A stretch of 64,000 nucleotides of DNA from Alphaproteobacteria bacterium (GTDB taxonomy: Bacteria > Pseudomonadota > Alphaproteobacteria > Micropepsales > Micropepsaceae): contig CANJIS010000003.1 of NCBI GenBank assembly GCA_947474565.1, positions 1-64,000 on the forward strand, in the 5' to 3' direction. A program made the translations under genes and the position numbers. The notes beneath the pieces were generated by a model. The model was not told where the DNA came from. It ran no database searches and saw only the letters and a program-made list of their open reading frames with translations. Shown here piece after piece: positions 9,364 through 17,990 of this stretch; the first letter of the stretch is position 1; each line of letters starts with the position of its first letter.

Positions 9364-10986
9364 ATGATTCGTCTCGACAACATCAGCAAGCAGAACGGCC
9401 ATCAACTTCTGTTCATTGACGCCTCGATGGGCATCCAGAAAGGCGAGAAGGCCGGGCTGGTCGGTCCCAATGGCGCCGGCAAGAGCACCCTGTTCCGCAT
9501 GGTTGCAGGCCAGGACCGGCCCGATGACGGCCAGGTCTCGGTCGAGAATGGCTGGACCATCGGCTATTTCAGCCAGGATGTCGGCGAAATGTCGGGCCAG
9601 AGCGCCGTCGCGGCGGTAATGGATGGTGTCGGGCCCGCCAGTGCGCTGGCCGCCGAAATGGCCCAGCTTGAGGCCGCGATGGTCGATCCCGATCAGGCCG
9701 CCAATATGGACGCGCTGGTCGAGCGTTATGGCGAAGTCCAGGCGCATTTTGAGGAACTGGACGGCTATGCGCTGGATGCACGGGCGCGCGAGGTTCTTGC
9801 GGGGCTCAGTTTCAGCCAGGAACGCATGGACGGCGATGTCGGCCTTCTCTCGGGCGGCTGGAAGATGCGCGTGGCGCTCGCCCGCATTCTGGTGATGCGC
9901 CCCGATGCCATGCTGCTGGACGAGCCCAGCAACCATCTGGACCTGGAAAGCCTGATCTGGCTGGAGGAATTCCTCAAAAACTATGACGGGGCGTTGCTGA
10001 TGACCTCGCATGACCGCGCCTTCATGAACCGCATTGTCGGCAAGATCGTGGAGATCGATGGCGGTTCGCTCACCACCTATTCGGGCGATTACGATTTCTA
10101 CGAGCAGCAGCGCGCCCTGACCGAGAAGCAGCGCCAAGCGCAGTTCGACCGCCAGCAGGCGATGATGGCCAAGGAAATCAAGTTCATCGAACGGTTCAAG
10201 GCGCGTGCCTCGCACGCCGCCCAGGTCCAAAGCCGCGTCAAGAAACTGGACAAGATCGAAAAGATCGAGCTGCCCCGGCGCCGTCAGGCCGTGCAGTTCG
10301 AATTCCGCACCCCGCCGCGCTCGGGCGATGATGTGGCCGGCTTCAAGAATGTTCACAAGGCGTATGGCAGCCAGACCATCTATGCCGGGCTCGATTTTCA
10401 GGTCCGCCGCAAGGAACGCTGGTGCATCCTGGGCGCCAACGGTGCCGGTAAATCCACGCTCCTGAAACTGGTGGCGGGCGCGACCGAGCCAGATCAGGGC
10501 AAGGTGGTCGTCGGCAGCGCTGTGAAGATGGGCTATTTCGCCCAGCACTCCATGGATTTGCTGGACGGCGACGACACGGTTTTCGAGTCCCTGGACAAAT
10601 CATTCCCGCAAGCCGGGCAGGGCCCGCTGCGCACCTTGGCCGGCTGCTTCGGCTTCTCCGGCGACGATATCGAGAAAAGCTGCCGCGTGTTGTCCGGCGG
10701 CGAAAAGGCGCGCCTGGTCATGGCCAAAATGTTGTACGACCCGCCGAATTTCCTGGTGCTGGATGAGCCCACCAACCATCTGGATATGGCGACCAAGGAA
10801 ATGCTGGTCGCTTCCCTGGCGGAATTCGAAGGCACCATGCTGTTTGTTTCGCATGACCGCCACTTTCTGGCGGCGTTGTCCAACCGCGTGCTGGAACTGG
10901 CGCCCGACGGCATCCATCAATATGGCGGCGGCTACACCGAATATGTCGCCCGCACCGGCCACGAAGCCCCGGGCCTTCATCCGTGA
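9364..10986 (+). CDS. ABC-F family ATPase (ribosome-associated type)
   Basis: This 540-residue soluble protein has two ABC nucleotide-binding domains and no membrane segment. The first has Walker A GPNGAGKST near residue 36, signature LLSGGWKMR and Walker B LLDEPSNHLD. The second has GANGAGKST, LSGGEKARL and VLDEPTNHLD. A charged helical linker of the ABC-F type separates them. ABC-F proteins act on ribosomes in the E site to restart stalled translation or confer antibiotic protection; which subtype this is cannot be told. ATG 9364 is chosen over TTG 9349 because it starts directly with strand 1 (MIRLDNISK). A second ABC-F gene lies at 53184-55064. Confidence 0.9.
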   Translation: MIRLDNISKQNGHQLLFIDASMGIQKGEKAGLVGPNGAGKSTLFRMVAGQDRPDDGQVSVENGWTIGYFSQDVGEMSGQSAVAAVMDGVGPASALAAEMAQLEAAMVDPDQAANMDALVERYGEVQAHFEELDGYALDARAREVLAGLSFSQERMDGDVGLLSGGWKMRVALARILVMRPDAMLLDEPSNHLDLESLIWLEEFLKNYDGALLMTSHDRAFMNRIVGKIVEIDGGSLTTYSGDYDFYEQQRALTEKQRQAQFDRQQAMMAKEIKFIERFKARASHAAQVQSRVKKLDKIEKIELPRRRQAVQFEFRTPPRSGDDVAGFKNVHKAYGSQTIYAGLDFQVRRKERWCILGANGAGKSTLLKLVAGATEPDQGKVVVGSAVKMGYFAQHSMDLLDGDDTVFESLDKSFPQAGQGPLRTLAGCFGFSGDDIEKSCRVLSGGEKARLVMAKMLYDPPNFLVLDEPTNHLDMATKEMLVASLAEFEGTMLFVSHDRHFLAALSNRVLELAPDGIHQYGGGYTEYVARTGHEAPGLHP

Positions 10987-11023
10987 GCAACGCGCCGAGC
11001 TTGGGCGAGGCGCAGGCGAGCGG
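10984..11023 (+). repeat. Dispersed intergenic repeat, copy C (partial)
   Basis: Starting at the stop codon of the ABC-F gene, the sequence TGAGCAACGCGCCGAGCTTGGGCGAG closely matches the tail of the longer repeat at 31471-31555 (GAACGCCGCGAGCTTGGGCGAGCGG). It fills the gap up to the stop codon of the convergent beta-lactamase-like pseudogene. The palindromic core seen in copies A and B is missing here. Confidence 0.5.
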
Positions 11024-12003
11024 CTAGCCCAATGCCGCCACCGGCCCTTCCAGCAACGCCATCAGATCGCTGAAATAGCCTTCCGAGCGCGCCGGCTGGT
11101 TGGGGTCCGAGGTGATCGCCACCGCCAAATTCTTCTGCAGATGCGCCGCAATGATCTGGCCGCCATAACCGCGCGCCAGCGCCCAGCCCGTGTCGCTGAG
11201 AAACCAGCCATAGCCATAGGCGAGACCGGAGAAGGGCGAGCGGGTACGCGGCGTCAGCGATGCTTCGATCCAGTTCGCCGGTATCACCTGTCGTCCGCCG
11301 AAGCGGCCCTTGTCGCGCAGCATCACCGCGGTTTTCAGCAGGCGCGGGACGTCAATCCCATTTCATTGCCGCCGAAATAAAAACCCTGCGGGTCGCGCGT
11401 CCAGGGCGGCACATCGATCTTCAACGGCCCGCCCAGCCGTTCCCGCGCCAAAAGACTTTTGCCTGTCACGGTGGCCAGCGCCGCCCCCAGAACATGCGTG
11501 CTGCCGGTGGAATAAATCATCCGCCCGCCCGGCCTGTCGATCATGGGCCGCCGCAGCACATAACTGACCCAGTTGGGCGATTGCACCCAGGCGCCATAAT
11601 TGCGGCCCGATGTAGCGTCGAGGCCCGCACGCAAGGTGACCAAATCTTCCATGGTGATGGCGCCCACGCCCGGTGCGGCGTTGGCCGGGATCAGCTTCGG
11701 CGCAACATCGCCCAGGCGCGCGTCCAGCTTGATCTCGCCGCGCGCGATGGCGCTGCCCAGCAGTAGGGCGACAATGCTCTTGGAGCCGGATTTGATATTG
11801 GCTGGCCGGTCGAGCCCGCCGCCGCGCACAGCCTCCGCCAGCACCACATCATCGCCGTGGCTCACCAGGATGGAATGAAGCTGGCGCAACCCCCGCGCCG
11901 CGCGGCGTACTGCATCCGCGCTCTGGCCGAAAGCAGGCCGGGCAAACGGCAATGCCAGGACGCCCGCGGTAAATCCGCGCCGGGAGAGGAGCAGTGATTT
12001 CAT
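11024..12003 (-). pseudogene. Serine hydrolase / class C beta-lactamase-like protein, broken by a 1-nt frameshift
   Basis: Two minus-strand ORFs in different frames (start to about 11335, then to 11024) together encode one beta-lactamase-family (PF00144-type) protein of about 325 residues. The N-terminus from ATG 12003 has a twin-arginine-like signal (SRRGFTAGVLALPFA). The nucleophile motif SGSK and a Tyr motif YSTG follow. The first frame ends in LTSRAC-stop where relatives read LTxRDLLK. The second frame supplies LLKTAVMLRDKGRFGG. Inserting one base at about 11342 (restoring GAC for Asp) rejoins the frames exactly. This is either a recent loss-of-function mutation or a sequencing error. The family hydrolyses beta-lactams or other esters/amides; no substrate is implied here. 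Confidence 0.82.
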
Positions 12004-12050
12004 CACCGGGGATTTTACACCAAGGACGCAGTATTCAGTTAGCCATTGCA

Positions 12051-12075
12051 CTAAGTATTCGGGTGTGATACTTAG
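12051..12075. promoter_or_regulatory. Candidate operator of the first ArsR module
   Basis: A perfect 8-bp inverted repeat, CTAAGTAT at 12051-12058 and ATACTTAG at 12068-12075, with a 9-nt spacer, lies 4 nt before ATG 12080 of the ArsR gene. ArsR regulators bind palindromes overlapping their own promoters, so autoregulation is inferred. The same ATACTTA half-site forms a palindrome directly before the second ArsR gene at 30271. Confidence 0.6.
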
Positions 12076-12079
12076 CCTT

Positions 12080-12415
12080 ATGGAACACTATCGAGCCCGT
12101 CTGGACGGTCTTTTTCAGGCTCTTTCCGATCCCACCCGCCGGGCCGTGCTTCGGCAATTGAGCAAGGGACCCGCCAGTATTACCAACCTGGCGCAGCCTT
12201 TCGATATGGCCCTGCCGTCCTTCCTGAAACATATCCGGCTGCTGGAAGAGAGCGGCTGGGTTCGCACCCGCAAGGAGGGCCGGGTACGAACCTGCGCCAT
12301 CGAAAAGAAAGCTTTTGCTGAAGCGGATTCCTGGTTGTCGGCGCAGCGCGCCTTGTGGGAAGCGCGCACCGACCGGCTGGAACGGTTCGTTACCAGCGGA
12401 AAGAAAGACCAATGA
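12080..12415 (+). CDS. ArsR-type winged-helix regulator (SRPBCC-linked)
   Basis: This 111-residue DNA-binding protein has the ArsR winged-helix core: FQALSDPTRRAVLRQL at the start, ASITNLAQPF as helix-turn-helix, and the recognition helix region ALPSFLKHIRLLEESGWVRTR. The metal-binding ELCVCDL-type motif of arsenic sensors is absent. This places it in the group of ArsR regulators partnered with AHSA1/SRPBCC proteins, whose ligands are mostly unknown. ATG 12080 follows the palindromic operator candidate. Its stop overlaps the next gene by 4 nt. Confidence 0.88.
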   Translation: MEHYRARLDGLFQALSDPTRRAVLRQLSKGPASITNLAQPFDMALPSFLKHIRLLEESGWVRTRKEGRVRTCAIEKKAFAEADSWLSAQRALWEARTDRLERFVTSGKKDQ

Positions 12416-12882
12416 ACGGCAATGACCGGACCATATCGCGCATCATCAAGGTGCCCCGCGCCTCTGTCTGGAACGCCTGGGCCAATCCTGGGAACTTTGA
12501 ACAGTGGTGGATTCCCGAACCGTTGAAATGCCGGGTGGTGGACATGGATTTGCGTCCCGGCGGCGCTTTCGTGACTCAGATGAGTGAAGATGGCGCCACC
12601 TACACGCCCCACATGAACGCCTGTTTCCTGGCGGCGGATGCCTTGGAGCGGATTGTTTTCACCAACGCCCTGACCGGCGGCTGGCGGCCGGCGGAAGATT
12701 TCTATCCCGTGCCGATGACGGCGATCATCACCTTGCGCGACCACGCCGGGGGCACGGAATATTCCGCCCGGGTGCTGCACCGGAATGAAGCGGACCGCAA
12801 GACTCACAGCGATATGGGATTTCAGGAGGGCTGGGGCACGGTTCTGGATCAGCTTGCCCGGAAGCTGGAATCGCGGGACTGA
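12412..12882 (+). CDS. SRPBCC (AHSA1/START-like) domain protein
   Basis: This 156-residue protein is a START-like ligand-binding fold of the AHSA1 subfamily. Family hallmarks are RIIKVPRASVWNAWANPGNFEQWW near the N-terminus, the PGGAF turn, and the C-terminal amphipathic helix GWGTVLDQLARKLES. These proteins hold a hydrophobic ligand in a helix-grip cavity; the ligand is unknown. It is translationally coupled (ATGA) to the ArsR gene in front, which probably controls it. The same pair recurs at 30271-31049. Confidence 0.87.
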   Translation: MNGNDRTISRIIKVPRASVWNAWANPGNFEQWWIPEPLKCRVVDMDLRPGGAFVTQMSEDGATYTPHMNACFLAADALERIVFTNALTGGWRPAEDFYPVPMTAIITLRDHAGGTEYSARVLHRNEADRKTHSDMGFQEGWGTVLDQLARKLESRD

Positions 12883-12926
12883 TCCGCCGCCTTTGCGGCA
12901 GATTGCTCCTGCATTAGCATCCACCC

Positions 12927-15104
12927 ATGACCAACATGCTTCAACAGGCGGTGGCGCAGCACCAGGCTGGACGGCTCCAGGAAGCCGCCGCGCTCTATAA
13001 GCAGATTCTGCAGGCGCAACCGAACCATTTCGATGCCTTGCATCTTTTGGGCGTGATCTTTTTCCAGGCCGGACAAAACAGCCAGGCGGTGGAGCTGATT
13101 CAGCGCGCCATCGCCATCAATCCCGCTCATCCCGCGCCGCATCTGAATATAGGGTTGGCGTTGAAAGGCCTGGGCCGGGCGCAAGAGGCGCTGGCCAGCT
13201 ACGACAAGGCTATCGCGCTGAAGCCCAATTACCCTGACGCCTTCAACAACCGCGCCGCTGCGCTACAGGATTTGCTCCGGCTGGACGATGCGCTGGCCAG
13301 TTATGACAAGGCTGTGGCGCTCGATCCCGGTTTTGTCGAAGCCTGGAACAATCGCGGCGCCCTGCTGCGCGATCTCAAGCGCGTTGATGAGGCGATGGCC
13401 AGTTACGACCGCGCCCTGGCGCTCAAGCCCGATTTCGCCGCGGTGTGGAGCAATCGCGGCGCCTTGCTGCAGGATCTCAAGCGGCACGACGATGCGCTGG
13501 CATCTTATGACAAGGCGATTGCGCTGGAGCCGAACTATGCCGACGCCTGGAACAATCGCGGCGTGGTGTTCCGCGATACACGGCGGCTGGAAGATGCGCT
13601 GGTCTGTTTCGATCAGGCAATTGCGATCCAGCCGGATTATGCCGATGCCTATGTCAATCGCGCCCCGGTCTTGCGTGACCTGAAACGAATCGACGAGGCG
13701 GCGGCGAGTTATGCGCAGGCTCTCAAGCTGAAGCCCGGCTACGAATTCCTGTCCGGCTATCTTCTGGAAACCAGAATGATGATCTGTGACTGGGATGGGC
13801 TGGAAGACGGGTTTGCCAGTTGCGCCGCCGGCATCCGCGAAGGCAGGCGCATGACGACGCCGTTCCCCTTGCTGGCCATGATCGATGATCCGGCGCTGCA
13901 CCAGATGGCGGCGCAGATTTACACCGATGCCAAATGCCCTGAGAACAATGCGCTGGGCGCGATCCCCAGGCGTAGTGCGGGCGAAAAAATCCGCATCGGT
14001 TATTACTCCGCCGATTTCCATAACCACGCCACCGCTTACCTGATCGCCGAGGCGCTGGAAGCGCATGACCGCAGCCGGTTTGAACTCACCGGCTTCTCCT
14101 TCGGCCCCGACGATCAGGGCGATATGCGCCAGCGCCTCTTTCCCGCCTTCGACAAGTTCATGGACGTTCGGGGCGTCAGCGATGGCGAAATCGCCAAGCT
14201 GTCCCGCGGTCTCGGCATCGATGTTGCGGTAGACTTAAAGGGCCATACGCAGCATTCCCGGCCCGGCATCTTCGCTGTTCGCGCCGCCCCGGTCCAGGCG
14301 CAGTATATCGGCTATCCCGGGACCATGGGCGCGCCTTACATGGATTATGTGATCGCGGATAAAATCGTGATCCCGCCCGGCAGCGAAAGCGATTACCGCG
14401 AAAAAATCCTGCGCCTGCCGCACAGCTACCAGGCCAATGATTCCGGCCGCCGGATTTCCGCCAAAGCCGTAACCCGCCAGGAAGCGGGGCTGCCTGAATC
14501 GGGTTTTGTCTTCTGCAGCTTTAACAACAATTACAAAATCCTGCCTGAGACCTTCGAAAGCTGGATGCACATTCTGAAGGCGGTGGAGGGCAGTGTGTTG
14601 TGGCTGCTGGAAGACAATGCCATCGCCGCCTCCAATCTGCGCAAACACGCGGCCGCTGCGGGTATTGAACCCGCCCGCCTGATTTTTGCCGGGCGTGTGC
14701 TGCTGGATGAGCATCTGGCGCGGCATCGCCTGGCCAATCTGTTCCTCGATACCTGGCCCTATAACGCCCACACCACCGCCAGCGATGCGCTGTGGGCCGG
14801 GCTGCCGGTATTGACCCGCACCGGCCGCGCCTTTGCCGGCAGGGTCGCGGCAAGCTTGTTGGGCGCCATCGGCCTGCCGGAGCTCATCACCAATTCCACG
14901 GCGGACTATGAAGCGCTGGCGATAGATCTGGCGCGAAATCCGGAAAAGCTGTCCGCCCTCCGCAAAAAACTGGACAGCAACAAAACAACCATGCCTTTGT
15001 TTAACGGAAAACTGATCGCGCGGCATCTGGAAGCCGGCTATGCGGCGATGCTTGCCCGCCACCAATCCGGCCTGCCGCCGGATCATATCGAGGTTTCACT
15101 GTGA
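12927..15104 (+). CDS. TPR-containing SPINDLY/OGT-type glycosyltransferase (GT41)
   Basis: This 725-residue protein has seven or more TPR repeats over about residues 1-275 (repeated A-SYDKAIAL-P patterns). They are followed by the two-lobed GT41 catalytic domain with RIGYYSADFHNHA near residue 353, the QYIGYPGTMGAPYMDYVIAD block, NNNYKILPE and the sugar-nucleotide-binding segment LFLDTWPYNAHTTASDALW. GT41 enzymes attach O-linked sugars (GlcNAc or fucose in eukaryotes) to proteins; bacterial members are mostly uncharacterised. No signal peptide is seen, so it is cytoplasmic. Its stop overlaps the next gene (GTGA). The donor and targets cannot be read from sequence. Confidence 0.88.
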   Translation: MTNMLQQAVAQHQAGRLQEAAALYKQILQAQPNHFDALHLLGVIFFQAGQNSQAVELIQRAIAINPAHPAPHLNIGLALKGLGRAQEALASYDKAIALKPNYPDAFNNRAAALQDLLRLDDALASYDKAVALDPGFVEAWNNRGALLRDLKRVDEAMASYDRALALKPDFAAVWSNRGALLQDLKRHDDALASYDKAIALEPNYADAWNNRGVVFRDTRRLEDALVCFDQAIAIQPDYADAYVNRAPVLRDLKRIDEAAASYAQALKLKPGYEFLSGYLLETRMMICDWDGLEDGFASCAAGIREGRRMTTPFPLLAMIDDPALHQMAAQIYTDAKCPENNALGAIPRRSAGEKIRIGYYSADFHNHATAYLIAEALEAHDRSRFELTGFSFGPDDQGDMRQRLFPAFDKFMDVRGVSDGEIAKLSRGLGIDVAVDLKGHTQHSRPGIFAVRAAPVQAQYIGYPGTMGAPYMDYVIADKIVIPPGSESDYREKILRLPHSYQANDSGRRISAKAVTRQEAGLPESGFVFCSFNNNYKILPETFESWMHILKAVEGSVLWLLEDNAIAASNLRKHAAAAGIEPARLIFAGRVLLDEHLARHRLANLFLDTWPYNAHTTASDALWAGLPVLTRTGRAFAGRVAASLLGAIGLPELITNSTADYEALAIDLARNPEKLSALRKKLDSNKTTMPLFNGKLIARHLEAGYAAMLARHQSGLPPDHIEVSL

Positions 15105-15445
15105 CAGTCATTTACGGCATCAAGAATTGCGACACGATGAAAAAGGCCTTCACCTGGCTGGACAAGCACAAGGTCGCATACAGCTTCCATGATTATAAGA
15201 AGGAAGGCATTGACCGCGCCCGGCTGGAAAAATGGGTGAAGGCCCAGGGCTGGGAAATCATCCTCAATCGCGCAGGCATCACCTTCAAAAAGCTGCCGGA
15301 TCAGGACAAAGAAGGCATCACCGAAAAGAAGGCCATCGCCCTGATGCTGGCGCAGCCGTCCATGATCAAGCGGCCGGTAATCGAGAAAGGCGCCAGGCTC
15401 CTGGTCGGGTTCAAGCCGGACGATTACGCAAAGGCTTTCGCATGA
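15101..15445 (+). CDS. ArsC/Spx-family (YffB-like) thioredoxin-fold protein
   Basis: This 114-residue protein begins with the thioredoxin-fold motif YGIKNCDTMKKA, typical of the YffB branch of the ArsC family. The later RPVIEKGARLLVGFKPDDY block is also conserved in the branch. It is probably a glutathione-dependent reductase; arsenate reductase activity is not implied. The start is GTG 15101, overlapping the stop of the glycosyltransferase gene, and its own stop overlaps the DUF72 gene, so three genes are translationally linked. Confidence 0.85.
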   Translation: MTVIYGIKNCDTMKKAFTWLDKHKVAYSFHDYKKEGIDRARLEKWVKAQGWEIILNRAGITFKKLPDQDKEGITEKKAIALMLAQPSMIKRPVIEKGARLLVGFKPDDYAKAFA

Positions 15446-16224
15446 GTATTTACATCGGCGTCGGCGGGTGGGTCTTTGACGAGTGGCGGGACAATTTCTA
15501 CCCGAAAGGCCTCAGCCAGAAGAAAGAGCTGGAATATGCCAGCCGCCAGCTCACCGCCATCGAGGTCAATGGTACCTATTACGGTTCGCAGAAGCCGGAA
15601 AGTTTCGCCCGCTGGCATGACGAAACGCCAGACGATTTTGTCTTCACCCTGAAGGGGCCGCGGTTCGCCACCAACCGGCGGGTCTTGGCGGAAGCCGGGT
15701 CCTCCATCGAAAAATTCCTGGAAAGCGGCATCACCCGCCTGAAAAAGAAACTCGGTCCCCTCAATTGGCAATTCATGGCGACCAAGAAATTCGATCCGGC
15801 CGATTTCGAAGCTTTCCTCACGCTCCTGCCCAAACGCCATGACGGCGTCCCGCTGCGCCATGCGGTGGAAGTGCGCCATGACAGCTTCGCCAACGCCGAG
15901 TTCGTCACGCTTTGCCGCAACCATGGCGTGGCCATCATTTTCGCGGCCGACAGCGAATTTCCCACCATCCCGGATGTGACGGCAGACTTCGTCTATGCCC
16001 GTCTCATGGGCACGGCGGAAAAGGAAAAACTGGGCTACTCAAAACCCGTGCTGGGAAAATGGGCCGAGCGCGCCCATCAGTGGGAGGCCGGCGAAAGTCC
16101 CAAGCTCAAACTACTGGCCAAGCCCGCGCCGAAAAAGAAGCGCCATGTCTTTATGTTCGTCATCAGCGGCGCCAAAGCGCGCAACCCAGCCGCGGCGATG
16201 ACTATTATTGAAGCGTTGCATTGA
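15442..16224 (+). CDS. DUF72 (YecE-like) TIM-barrel protein
   Basis: This 260-residue protein matches the DUF72 family. It has the N-terminal IYIGVGGWVFDEWRDNFYP, the EVNGTYYG motif, FTLKGPRFATN, and the AVEVRHDSF motif in mid-protein. The family adopts a TIM barrel and has no established biochemical function. The ORF track extends upstream to 15232, but ATG 15442 matches the family start and gives a 4-nt overlap with the ArsC-like gene. About 208 bp without genes follow, up to dnaB, with nothing recognisable in them. Confidence 0.87.
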   Translation: MSIYIGVGGWVFDEWRDNFYPKGLSQKKELEYASRQLTAIEVNGTYYGSQKPESFARWHDETPDDFVFTLKGPRFATNRRVLAEAGSSIEKFLESGITRLKKKLGPLNWQFMATKKFDPADFEAFLTLLPKRHDGVPLRHAVEVRHDSFANAEFVTLCRNHGVAIIFAADSEFPTIPDVTADFVYARLMGTAEKEKLGYSKPVLGKWAERAHQWEAGESPKLKLLAKPAPKKKRHVFMFVISGAKARNPAAAMTIIEALH

Positions 16225-16432
16225 TCCACAGGGACCGCGTCGCCCCGTGCACCCGTTGTGATCAATCAGCGCCGGGCTACCAGTCCTAGACTCGCCCAGT
16301 GGGCCGCCACCGTCCGTCCGGTTTTGGCTGTTGATGACCGCTTAAACAGCTTGTTCCGGACCCGCGCACTCGCTTGATTGCCCGCCCCGCGCCGCGGTTG
16401 CGCGCGGATTTCAAGGCGGCTTTGAGAAGATT

Positions 16433-17863
16433 ATGGAACAAGACGCCTATCGCCACGTCCCCTACGACATCGACATCGAGCAGGCCCTGCTTGGTTCGAT
16501 CCTGGTGGACAATCAATCGCTGGAACGGGTCGGCGCGCTGCTCAAGCCCGACCATTTCTACGATCCCCTGCATGCGCGCCTGTTCGAAGCCATGGCGCAG
16601 GCGTTCGAGCGCGGCAGTTTTGTCCTCACCCCGCTCACCTTGAATGCCGCCATGAAGGCCGATCCCGGCCTGATCGAAGTTGGCGGTGTCGCCTATCTGT
16701 CGGGCCTGGCCTCGGCGGCGCCCGCCATGCCCAATGTGCGCGATTACGCCCGCATTCTGCATGATCTGGCGGTACGTCGGACCCTGATCCGCATCGGCGA
16801 GGATATCGTCAACACCGCTTATGAGGCGCCCACCGAAAAGGGCCCGGCGATACAAATCCAGGAAGCTGAAAAAGCGCTCTATGCGGTCAGCGAAACCGCC
16901 CGTTATGGCGAAGGCCCCATCGATTTCCATGAATCCCTGCGCCGTGCAGTGGAATCGGCGGAAGCGGCGCAAAAGCGCGGTGGCCGCATTTCCGGCGTCA
17001 CCTCCGGTTTCACCGATGTCGACAATCTTCTGGGCGGTCTGCAACCCTCTGACCTTCTGATCCTCGCCGGCCGTCCCGGCATGGGCAAAACCGCGTTGGG
17101 CACCAACATGGCCTTTCACGCGGCGCAAGCTTACATGCGGGACATTGCGGCGGGCGCGGAAATGCCGCGCGGCGCACCGGTGCTGTTCTTCTCGCTGGAA
17201 ATGGCGGCGCAGCAATTGTCCGCTCGTATTCTGGCCGAGCAGACCGAAATCGAAATGTGGAAAATCCGCAACGGCCGTTTCTCCGAACAGGAATGGGAGA
17301 AATTCGTTCTCACCATGCAGGAGCTTTCCACTCTGCCGCTCTATATCGACGACACCGGCGGCATCTCCATCGCCCAAATCGCGGCCCGTGCCCGCCGCCT
17401 GAAGCGGGAAAAGGGCGTCGGCCTGATCATCATCGACTATCTGCAATTGGTTGAGCCCAGCCGCCGTGCAGAGAACCGGGTGCAGGAAATCACCGAAGTC
17501 ACCAAGGGTCTCAAAACCCTGGCCAAGGAATTGAACGTGCCGGTCCTTGCCCTGTCGCAGCTCTCGCGTGGCGTGGACGCCCGCGACGACAAGCGCCCCA
17601 TCCTGTCGGACTTGCGCGAATCCGGCTCCATCGAACAGGACGCCGACGTGGTGATGTTCGTGTATCGCGAAGAATATTATCTCAAGTCCCGCGAACCCGA
17701 TCCCTCCACGCCCGATCATGCCAAATGGCTTGAGAAGTGCGAGCGTGCCCACCGCCGGGCCGAAGTGCTGGTGGAAAAGCACCGCCATGGCGCCACCAAC
17801 AAGATCGACCTGTATTTCGACGACCGCTTCACCCGCTTCAGCAATCTGGTGGCCGAAGGCTAG
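16433..17863 (+). CDS. dnaB: Replicative DNA helicase
   Basis: DnaB is the hexameric 5'-3' helicase of the replication fork. The 476-residue protein has the N-terminal helical domain (VPYDIDIEQALLGSIL at the start) and the RecA-like ATPase domain. That domain carries Walker A GRPGMGKTA near residue 218, FFSLEM, Walker B IIIDYLQL and the arginine-finger region LSQLSRGVDARDDKRP. ATG 16433 matches the family N-terminus. No intein or insertion is visible. It heads a run with alr, mlaE/F and radA, an order frequent in alphaproteobacteria. Confidence 0.97.
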   Translation: MEQDAYRHVPYDIDIEQALLGSILVDNQSLERVGALLKPDHFYDPLHARLFEAMAQAFERGSFVLTPLTLNAAMKADPGLIEVGGVAYLSGLASAAPAMPNVRDYARILHDLAVRRTLIRIGEDIVNTAYEAPTEKGPAIQIQEAEKALYAVSETARYGEGPIDFHESLRRAVESAEAAQKRGGRISGVTSGFTDVDNLLGGLQPSDLLILAGRPGMGKTALGTNMAFHAAQAYMRDIAAGAEMPRGAPVLFFSLEMAAQQLSARILAEQTEIEMWKIRNGRFSEQEWEKFVLTMQELSTLPLYIDDTGGISIAQIAARARRLKREKGVGLIIIDYLQLVEPSRRAENRVQEITEVTKGLKTLAKELNVPVLALSQLSRGVDARDDKRPILSDLRESGSIEQDADVVMFVYREEYYLKSREPDPSTPDHAKWLEKCERAHRRAEVLVEKHRHGATNKIDLYFDDRFTRFSNLVAEG

Positions 17864-17990
17864 TTCTGCGCTTTCCACCGCTGCTTTTTCGCTGAAAATC
17901 GTCTAAAATGAACAACTTGTCAGGCCTGCCGGTTTACCGGCGGGGCAGGGCGGTTATGATGGCCAGTGATCCCCCTCGGAACCAATCGCC

